From Alphaproteobacteria bacterium (GTDB lineage Bacteria > Pseudomonadota > Alphaproteobacteria > Micavibrionales > Micavibrionaceae), in contig JAGNLJ010000006.1 of the NCBI GenBank assembly GCA_017999645.1, positions 1-64,000 on the forward strand: a stretch of 64,000 bases of DNA, in the 5' to 3' direction. The notes under the pieces are model-generated. The model was not told where the DNA came from and searched no databases. It saw only the letters and a program-made list of their open reading frames with translations. The position numbers and the translations under genes were made by a program. This document shows, in pieces, positions 59,201-64,000 of this stretch. How positions within the stretch are numbered: position 1 is the stretch's first letter; each line of letters begins with the position of its first letter.

Positions 59201-59662
59201 GTGATCCTGAAGAAGCAGGAGAAGGTTTCGCAGAAGGGAAGCAAATATGCATTCCTGCAGCTCTCGGACCCGACCGGGATTTTCGAGGTGACATTGTTTT
59301 CGGAATTGCTGGCTGTCAGCCGTGAATTCCTGGAGCCGGGGCGGGCGGTGCTGCTGCGGCTCAGCGCCGAGCAACGTGAGGACCAGACGCGGTTTACGGC
59401 GGAGCGGATCGAGCCATTAGACGCGGCGCTCGAGGGCAAGATCCGCGAGATCCGCATTTTCCTGAAAAACCCGCAGGCGGCGAAGAAGATCCGGGAGTTC
59501 CTGGATATCGAGGGGAAGGGGAATTCGGAAGTTACGCTTTATCTCGATATCGAGAACGGACGGCGGGCGGCGATCAGGCTGCCGGGACGGTGGAGCTTAA
59601 GCCAGCAGGCGCGGAATATCATTCGCGGCGAGCCGGGCGTGGCGGAGATACTGGAAGCATAG
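56270..59662 (+). CDS. dnaE: DNA polymerase III subunit alpha
   Basis: Replicative polymerase, 1,130 residues, DnaE1 type. The N-terminal PHP domain starts FIHLHTHSAYSLAEGAI with intact histidines. The palm has GPGRGSGAGSVVAWSL and the catalytic PDFDIDFCQERRDEVIRYV. Finger and helix-hairpin-helix regions follow (GYGFNKSHAAAYALIAYWTAWLK), then an OB domain (YQMAGVILKKQEKVSQKGSKYAF). proS-lolC-lolD-dnaE is a conserved order. The start lies 39 nt after lolD. Confidence 0.97.
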   Translation: MPESFIHLHTHSAYSLAEGAIQTKDLVKLCAKEGMPALAVTDTNNMFGALEFAMEAQKGGIQPIIGTQMTVGSEGHQLVLLAQTEEGYRNLCLLISDAYLQGDPQVNVHLDREKLRAHCKGLICLTGGAKGAAAQFLVHGQKEQADAEISELKKIFKDRLYIELQRHGLPEEDLSEGGLIELAYKHDIPLVATNDCYFSEPDIYEAHDALLCIADGRYVTEENRRKVTPEHYFKSADEMIELFKDVPEAIDNTVVIAQRCSYLLQAISPILPAFETEGGRSEFEELAAQAEEGLEWRLKNFVTSEAEPYRERLKFELDVIKGMGYPGYFLIVSDFIRWAKDNKIPVGPGRGSGAGSVVAWSLRITDLDPLALGLLFERFLNPERVSMPDFDIDFCQERRDEVIRYVQEKYGYDQVAQIITFGKLQARAVVRDVGRVLQIPYGQVDRIAKLIPNNPAQPVTLAEALAADEELRKVRNSDDTQKKLIDIALQLEGLYRHASTHAAGVVIGERPLHELLPMYRDPRSTMPVTQFNMKYVEQAGLIKFDFLGLKTMTVIQKTLDMIAAKEKTIDPLQIPLDDEKAYKLMASGNTVGVFQLESSGMRDMLRKVRPSRFEDIIALVSLYRPGPMDNIPKYVSVKEGREQPDYLHPKLQPYLEETYGIMIYQEQVMQAAQVLAGYTLGGADLLRRAMGKKIKKEMDAQRDQFIKGAQEHNNVSAERADYIFDQIDKFAGYGFNKSHAAAYALIAYWTAWLKSNYTLEFMAASMTLDMGNTDKLSVFKQDLDRMGIKTLQPDINTSSVEFKVEGDSIRYALAALKNVGAGAMDGIVQERAANGAFKSVEDFISRIDPKLLNKRQFEQLSAAGGFESLNPNRAQMAASAELLLRHAQSLAEERNSGQVSLFGEGGGNGLGMPELPKTKDWSPLEKLEKEFGAVGFYLSAHPLDSRQKQFENLKIVTFAKVEHDLAHKSAGSYQMAGVILKKQEKVSQKGSKYAFLQLSDPTGIFEVTLFSELLAVSREFLEPGRAVLLRLSAEQREDQTRFTAERIEPLDAALEGKIREIRIFLKNPQAAKKIREFLDIEGKGNSEVTLYLDIENGRRAAIRLPGRWSLSQQARNIIRGEPGVAEILEA

Positions 59663-59689
59663 GTTTAATAGTGTTTTAGCTAATAAAGC

Positions 59690-59717
59690 TTGCCCGTTTT
59701 CCTAAAAACTATATAAA
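59690..59717 (+). promoter_or_regulatory. Candidate sigma-70 promoter of the que operon
   Basis: TTGCCC (59690-59695) and TATAAA (59712-59717) are spaced 16 nt apart. The predicted transcript would start about 59724, some 13 nt before the riboswitch. Confidence 0.55.
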
Positions 59718-59736
59718 AGCAGCGTGTATTAAGCAC

Positions 59737-59773
59737 AACCGGTCGCAGCCTACCCGGTTCGAACAAAACAAGG
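59737..59773 (+). promoter_or_regulatory. preQ1-I riboswitch
   Basis: A P1 stem AACCGG/CCGGTT (59737-59742 and 59754-59759) encloses the loop TCGCAGCCTAC. It is followed by the A-rich tail GAACAAAACAAGG, which supplies the pseudoknot. The loop start GGTCGCAG and the tail AACAAAACAAGG are nearly identical to the well-studied Thermoanaerobacter tengcongensis aptamer. The terminal AAGG is the ribosome binding site of queC (8 nt before its ATG), so ligand binding should block translation. This fits the biosynthetic operon downstream. Confidence 0.93.
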
Positions 59774-59781
59774 ATGATTTG

Positions 59782-60492
59782 ATGAAGGCATTGGTTATTT
59801 GCTCAGGCGGTCTCGATTCCGTCACGCTCGCGTACAAGATTGCGCGTGAAAAGCAGCTTACAGGATTAATCTCTTTCGATTACGGCCAGCGGCACAAGCG
59901 CGAACTGCTTTGCGCTGCCGAGTGCGCAAGTGCTCTTGGCGTTCCGCATTCCGTTATCGATATCTCGCAGGTCGGCGCGCATTTGTCCGGCTCGGCTTTG
60001 ACGGATGATATTGCCGTGCCGGACGGGCACTATGCAGAACAGACAATGAGAATAACTGTCGTGCCTAACCGTAACGCGATCATGCTCTCCATCGCTTACG
60101 GTATTGCGTCCGCGCGGAAGGCCGATGTTGTCGCGGCGGCATTTCATGGCGGCGATCATTATATATATCCGGATTGCCGTCCGCCTTTTGTGAAGGCATT
60201 CGAGGCAATGCAAAGACACGCGCTTGAGGAGATTTCCGATATCAGCCTCTATACACCTTTCATCAAAAACACCAAGGCCGAGATCGTGGTTGAAGGCGCG
60301 CGTCTGGGTGTCGATTTTGCGAAGACCTGGTCATGCTATAAGGGCAACGACATTCATTGCGGGCGTTGCGGCACATGCGTGGAGCGGCGCGAGGCTTTCG
60401 CCATCGCAGGTGTTGTTGACCCAACTCCGTACGAAGATCAAAATTTCTGGAGCCAGGCGGTTGAAGAAAAACGAACAGGGAGCAGGCAGTAA
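59782..60492 (+). CDS. queC: 7-cyano-7-deazaguanine synthase
   Basis: Converts 7-carboxy-7-deazaguanine to preQ0 with ATP and ammonia. The start is the ATG at 59782, 8 nt after the AAGG in the riboswitch; a TTG just before it is less likely. The 236-residue protein has the PP-loop VICSGGLDSVTLAYK. The zinc site follows near the C-terminus (CYKGNDIHCGRCGTCVERR). Its stop shares bases with the queD start. Confidence 0.96.
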   Translation: MKALVICSGGLDSVTLAYKIAREKQLTGLISFDYGQRHKRELLCAAECASALGVPHSVIDISQVGAHLSGSALTDDIAVPDGHYAEQTMRITVVPNRNAIMLSIAYGIASARKADVVAAAFHGGDHYIYPDCRPPFVKAFEAMQRHALEEISDISLYTPFIKNTKAEIVVEGARLGVDFAKTWSCYKGNDIHCGRCGTCVERREAFAIAGVVDPTPYEDQNFWSQAVEEKRTGSRQ

Positions 60493-60848
60493 TGTTCAGG
60501 ATCGCAAAACAATATCATTTTTCCGCTTCGCATATATTGCCGCAATTACCGGCGGATCACCCCTGCGCGCGGATGCACGGCCATAATTATGTTGTCGAGG
60601 TGGAACTACAGTCCAGGACGCTGAATTACGCAGGGTTCGTCAGGGATTACCGCGAGCTGGACGATCTTAAAAAATATATCGATGAAACGCTCGATCATCG
60701 TCACCTGAACGATGTGCTCGGCGATGACGGGACATCGGCGGAATCTCTTGCCAAACATTTTTATGACTGGTGCAAGCAGCGCTGGCCGGAAGTCGCAGCA
60801 GTACGCGTCAGCGAGACGCCGCGCAGCTGGGCAGAATACAGGCCATGA
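60492..60848 (+). CDS. queD: 6-carboxy-5,6,7,8-tetrahydropterin synthase
   Basis: Second step of queuosine precursor synthesis, acting on dihydroneopterin triphosphate. The 118-residue protein has the zinc ligands His14 (FSASH), His29 and His31 and the catalytic Cys25 (CARMHGHNY). The DHRHLND segment is also typical. The start ATG overlaps the queC stop by one base, and its stop overlaps queE by 4 nt. Confidence 0.96.
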   Translation: MFRIAKQYHFSASHILPQLPADHPCARMHGHNYVVEVELQSRTLNYAGFVRDYRELDDLKKYIDETLDHRHLNDVLGDDGTSAESLAKHFYDWCKQRWPEVAAVRVSETPRSWAEYRP

Positions 60849-61558
60849 TCCGGGTCAGCGAAATTTTCGGGCCGACCATACAGGGTGAGGGGGCGTTGAT
60901 AGGCAAGCCTACGGTCTTCGTGCGCACGGGTGGGTGCGATTACCGTTGTTCATGGTGTGACACGCTGCATGCGGTGGAGAGCGAGTACCGCGATGAATGG
61001 AAGCTGATGAGTCCTGAAGATGTCTGGGCAAAAGTGGAAGAGCTTTCCGGGGGGGAGCCACTGACCGTTTCGCTTTCCGGCGGCAACCCGGCGATACAGC
61101 CGCTCGGGCCGCTCATCGCTCTCGGGAAATCGAAGGGATATGAGTTTGCGCTGGAGACGCAGGGCAGCATTGCACAGCAATGGTTTGCCGATCTGGATAT
61201 TTTGATATTGAGTCCGAAGCCGCCTTCGAGCCAGATGAAGACGGATCTGAAGGTGCTGGATGATTGTGTTGGGAGTGCCGGAAGCAAGGCGCGGGTTATT
61301 TTGAAATTCGTTGTCTTCGACGATGCCGACTATCTGTATGCGAAAGAGATTGCCGCGCGCTATCCGGAATTGCTGGTTTATCTCCAGCCTGGCAATCATA
61401 CGCCGCCGAACGGTCAGAAAGAGCAATCGGTTGATATGGATGGAATTATGAATCGTATGCGCTGGCTGGTTGAAAAGGTCAGCGTTGATCGATGGTTTTC
61501 TGTCACAGTGTTGCCGCAACTGCATGTGTTGCTCTGGGGCAATATGCGCGGCGTTTAG
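60845..61558 (+). CDS. queE: 7-carboxy-7-deazaguanine synthase (radical SAM)
   Basis: Radical SAM enzyme that forms the 7-deazapurine ring. The frame is open further upstream inside queD, but the ATG at 60845 ([20 protein letters not shown]) overlaps the queD stop as ATGA and gives the normal N-terminus, 237 residues. The [4Fe-4S] motif is CDYRCSWC (Cys31, Cys35, Cys38). The [11 protein letters not shown] motif binds SAM. Confidence 0.95.
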   Translation: MIRVSEIFGPTIQGEGALIGKPTVFVRTGGCDYRCSWCDTLHAVESEYRDEWKLMSPEDVWAKVEELSGGEPLTVSLSGGNPAIQPLGPLIALGKSKGYEFALETQGSIAQQWFADLDILILSPKPPSSQMKTDLKVLDDCVGSAGSKARVILKFVVFDDADYLYAKEIAARYPELLVYLQPGNHTPPNGQKEQSVDMDGIMNRMRWLVEKVSVDRWFSVTVLPQLHVLLWGNMRGV

Positions 61559-61571
61559 GAAAGGGATAAAA

Positions 61572-62036
61572 ATGGAAAAAGATAATTACAAAAATCTCAC
61601 GCAGCTTGGCGAAAAAACCGCTCTGCCTGAATCGCCGGACAAGGCGGTTCTGGAGCGCGTGCCAAACCCGCAAAAGGGCTCTGCCTATAATGTGCGTTTC
61701 ACCGCGCCGGAGTTTACGTCTTTATGCCCGATTACGGGGGCGCCAGATTTCGCGCATATTGTCATCGATTATGTGCCGGGTGACTGGCTGATTGAAAGCA
61801 AGTCGCTGAAGCTGTTTTTAGGGTCGTTCCGCAATCACGGCGCGTTTCATGAAGATTGCACGGTCTCGATTGCGAAAAGAATTGTGGAGGCCATTCAGCC
61901 GCAATGGCTGCGGATCGGTGGGTACTGGTATCCACGCGGGGGGATGCCGATCGATGTGTTTTACCAGACGGGTGCGATGCCTAAAGATGTCTGGGTTCCC
62001 GACCAGGGTGTGCCGACTTACCGGGGGCGCGGTTAG
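61572..62036 (+). CDS. queF: NADPH-dependent preQ0 reductase
   Basis: Reduces preQ0 to preQ1, the base inserted into tRNA by Tgt and also the riboswitch ligand. The start is the ATG at 61572 behind AAAGGG; the longer frame inside queE is discarded. The 154-residue protein is the short type I form, with the nucleophile Cys52 ([12 protein letters not shown]), Asp59, the [16 protein letters not shown] helix and FHE at residues 92-94. It completes the GTP-to-preQ1 set except for folE. Confidence 0.96.
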   Translation: MEKDNYKNLTQLGEKTALPESPDKAVLERVPNPQKGSAYNVRFTAPEFTSLCPITGAPDFAHIVIDYVPGDWLIESKSLKLFLGSFRNHGAFHEDCTVSIAKRIVEAIQPQWLRIGGYWYPRGGMPIDVFYQTGAMPKDVWVPDQGVPTYRGRG

Positions 62037-62168
62037 CGGGGCGTTCTTATCAGTTCGTTCGGCCGTTTTGAGGGGGTGGGGTGGCTGCCACTCTTTATAA
62101 AAGGCACACTTCGGGTGCAATTAGAGGACTATATTCCTAAATATTCGTCATTTTGTCAATCAAAATCC

Positions 62169-62197
62169 TTGCAAAAGTGCGGCTTTAACAGTAAAAA
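62169..62197 (+). promoter_or_regulatory. Candidate promoter for rpsB
   Basis: TTGCAA (62169-62174) and TAAAAA (62192-62197) are spaced 17 nt apart, upstream of the structured leader. TTGTCA at 62153 is an alternative -35 without a good -10. Confidence 0.35.
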
Positions 62198-62218
62198 CCC
62201 TTCAATTGTAAATTCACA

Positions 62219-62289
62219 TGCGGGAACGGGCCGATGATTTAATCGTCCCATCCGGTGTAAGGATTGGTCCTTATACTTAAATTCCCGCA
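62219..62289 (+). ncRNA. Structured 5' leader of rpsB (candidate)
   Basis: TGCGGGAA (62219-62226) pairs with TTCCCGCA (62282-62289), closing a three-way junction. Inside are a hairpin with GGG-CGAT/ATCG-CCC arms (62228-62249) and one with TAAGGA/TCCTTA arms (62258-62273). The segment ends 28 nt before the rpsB ATG. By analogy with other ribosomal-protein leaders it may bind S2 or S1 for feedback control. I could not match it to a named family. Confidence 0.55.
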
Positions 62290-62317
62290 GAGGCTTTAAC
62301 CGGAAAAGGACTGCAAC

Positions 62318-63127
62318 ATGGCAATGCCAGACGTAAACATGCGCCAGCTTCTCGAGGCAGGCGTTCACTTCGGACACCACACCCGCCGCTGGAACCCCAA
62401 GATGCGCCAATATATTTTCGGCGTTCGTAACGGCGTTCACATCATCGACCTGCAACAAACCGCACCGATGCTTCAGACTTCGCTGAAAGCGATCCGCGAT
62501 ATCGTCGCCAATGGCGGCCGTATCCTGTTCGTCGCGACGAAGCGCCAGGCGCAGGAAAAAGTTGCTGAATCCGCAAAGCGTTGCGGTCAGTACTACGTGA
62601 ACCAGCGCTGGCTTGGCGGCATGCTGACCAACTGGAAAACGATTTCAGGTTCGATCAACCGCCTGCGCGAAGTTGACCGTATCCTCGCCGGCGAAGGACA
62701 GGGTTATAAGAAAAAAGAACTGCTGATGATGGCGCGCGAGAAAGAGAAGCTCGAGTCGTCGATCGGCGGGATCAAGGAAATGGGCGGCCAGCCTGATGCG
62801 CTGTTCATCATCGACATCACGAAAGAAGATATCGCGGTGAAGGAAGCCAACAAGCTCGGCATTCCGGTTTTCGCAATTGCCGACACGAACGCCGACCCGG
62901 ATGGCATCGACTACGTCATTCCCGGCAACGACGACGCGCTCCGTGCGATTGAATTGTACTGCGACCTGGTTACGGAAGCGGTTCTCGACGGCCTGCAGGC
63001 TGAAGTGACGAAATCCGGCAAGGATATCGGCGCATCGGCTGATTTGAAGGTCGAGTTGCCTGCGGAGAAAGCGTCCGCACCGGCAAACGAAGAAAAAGCC
63101 AGCAAGAAAGCGGCTTCGGCGGCTTAA
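62318..63127 (+). CDS. rpsB: Small ribosomal subunit protein S2
   Basis: Ribosomal protein uS2, 269 residues. It has the start [31 protein letters not shown]-like pairing region ([13 protein letters not shown]), and [13 protein letters not shown], then the second signature [25 protein letters not shown]. The C-terminal 35 residues are a Lys/Ala/Glu-rich tail. rpsB-tsf order is normal. AAAAGGA precedes the ATG. Confidence 0.97.
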   Translation: MAMPDVNMRQLLEAGVHFGHHTRRWNPKMRQYIFGVRNGVHIIDLQQTAPMLQTSLKAIRDIVANGGRILFVATKRQAQEKVAESAKRCGQYYVNQRWLGGMLTNWKTISGSINRLREVDRILAGEGQGYKKKELLMMAREKEKLESSIGGIKEMGGQPDALFIIDITKEDIAVKEANKLGIPVFAIADTNADPDGIDYVIPGNDDALRAIELYCDLVTEAVLDGLQAEVTKSGKDIGASADLKVELPAEKASAPANEEKASKKAASAA

Positions 63128-63136
63128 CATCAACAT

Positions 63137-63201
63137 TGTCACCCCCGCCTTGGTCGGGGGTCTGGCAAAAAAACCGGATCCCCGCCTTCGCGGGGATGAC
63201 A
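63137..63201. repeat. Dispersed double-hairpin element, copy 2
   Basis: A 65-nt element with termini TGTCACCC and GGATGACA. It carries a left hairpin (around CCCCCG...CGGGGG) and a right hairpin (ATCCCCGC-CTTC-GCGGGGAT). Its right half, reversed, matches the left half of the copy at 24536-24601. It lies between rpsB and tsf and could reduce read-through or shape mRNA ends. Confidence 0.7.
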
Positions 63202-63222
63202 ACTAAGAAAAAGGAATACACA

Positions 63223-64000
63223 ATGGCTGACATTACAGCATCAATGGTCAAGGAACTCCGCGAGTCGACCGGCGCAGGCATGATGGACGCGAAAAACGCG
63301 CTCGTCGAAACGAAGGGCGACATGGAAGCGGCGGTTGACTGGCTCCGTAAAAAGGGCCTGTCGAAAGCAGCGAAGAAATCGGGCCGTACGGCGGCTGAAG
63401 GTCTTATTGCCATCGCGAGCGACGGCAAGGTGGCATCGGTTGTTGAAGTGAACTCCGAGACGGATTTCGTTTCGCGTAACGAAGAGTTCCAGGCGTTCGT
63501 CAAGCAGGTCGCGCAAATCGCCCTGAAAGCGGACAATGCGGAACAGTTAGCTAAGATGGATTGCGGCGGCAAATCGGTTCAGGACACCTTGACCGATAAA
63601 ATTGCCACCATCGGCGAGAACATGAACCTTCGTCGTTCGGCGCGCCTGTCGGTCGACAAGGGCGTTGTTGCTGCTTACATGCACAGCGCGCTGGCCCCTA
63701 ACTTAGGGAAGATCGGCGTCCTGGTGGCCATGGAATCCGACGGCAAACCGGAAGTCCTGGAAGCCACCGGCAAGCAGATTGCGATGCATATCGCGGCTGT
63801 GAACCCGGCTTCGCTGGATGTTTCGGCACTGGACCCGAAAGCGGTCGAGCGCGAGCGCGACATTTTCCGTGAACAGGCGAAAGCCAGCGGCAAAGCACCC
63901 GAGATTATCGAAAAAATGATCGAAGGACGCCTGCGCAAGTTCTATGAAGAGGTTGTCCTGCTGGAGCAGGTATTCGTCGTCGACGGCGAGACCAAGATAT
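63223..64000 (+). CDS. tsf: Elongation factor Ts (truncated by window end)
   Basis: Nucleotide exchange factor for EF-Tu. The ATG at 63223 follows AAAAAGGA and starts [21 protein letters not shown]. About 259 residues are visible before the window ends. The UBA-like N-terminal domain with [10 protein letters not shown], the contact motif [17 protein letters not shown] and most of the two core subdomains are present. The stop codon lies outside the window. Confidence 0.96.
   Translation, partial: MADITASMVKELRESTGAGMMDAKNALVETKGDMEAAVDWLRKKGLSKAAKKSGRTAAEGLIAIASDGKVASVVEVNSETDFVSRNEEFQAFVKQVAQIALKADNAEQLAKMDCGGKSVQDTLTDKIATIGENMNLRRSARLSVDKGVVAAYMHSALAPNLGKIGVLVAMESDGKPEVLEATGKQIAMHIAAVNPASLDVSALDPKAVERERDIFREQAKASGKAPEIIEKMIEGRLRKFYEEVVLLEQVFVVDGETKI

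Overview
The window looks like an ordinary chromosomal segment of an alphaproteobacterium with moderate-to-high GC. Several gene strings match conserved alphaproteobacterial order: hom-glpX-recJ; tig-clpP-lon-hup-tRNA-Val-tRNA-Asp-nuoA; and nuoN-birA-coaX-rnj-DUF1467-proS-lolC-lolD-dnaE. I cannot place it to family or genus from sequence alone. I saw no rRNA, CRISPR array, insertion sequence, integrase or prophage.

Layout. 1-7.2 kb: an OmpA-type lipoprotein, then hom, glpX, recJ and a cysteine-desulfurase-like gene on the plus strand, meeting a 2OG-Fe(II) dioxygenase gene head-on. 7.2-8.5 kb: zur diverges from a His/Cys-rich membrane protein gene with a Zur-box-like palindrome between them, then hisI. 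8.5-19 kb: a DEAD-box helicase, lptD with a coupled coiled-coil membrane protein, parE with a coupled AsmA-like protein, a secreted protein with a Tat-like signal, and glnA. 19-24.7 kb: tRNA-His, tRNA-Leu, tig, clpP, lon, hup and tRNA-Val; clpX, normally between clpP and lon, is missing. 24.8-29.3 kb: an orphan gene, ispG, gabD and ald sit between tRNA-Val and tRNA-Asp.

29.5-48.6 kb holds all fourteen complex I genes, but broken up. nuoABCDEF is followed by purQ and purL on the opposite strand, then by nuoG, two small foreign-looking genes (a four-helix membrane protein and a MazG-like NTP pyrophosphatase), and nuoHIJKLMN. PurL is the long form without a glutaminase domain. 48.6-59.7 kb carries birA, coaX, rnj, a DUF1467 gene, a secreted protein, a strong terminator, proS, lolC, lolD and dnaE. 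ProS is of the archaeal/eukaryotic type, although it sits in the slot where alphaproteobacteria usually carry the short bacterial type.

59.7-62.0 kb is a complete preQ1 module, queC-queD-queE-queF, behind a preQ1-I riboswitch that overlaps the queC ribosome binding site. The window ends with a structured leader, rpsB, and a truncated tsf. Two approximately 65-nt double-hairpin repeats (after hup and between rpsB and tsf) are copies of one dispersed element.

Most operons are tightly packed: 1-, 4- and 8-nt gene overlaps are common, and TTG or GTG starts occur at coupled junctions (nuoC, birA, rnj, nuoH) as well as at hup and glnA. No dramatic new defence or mobile system is visible. The best leads are the Zur-linked membrane protein, the interruptions of complex I, the ProS and PurL types, the missing clpX, the rpsB leader and the hairpin in front of parE.
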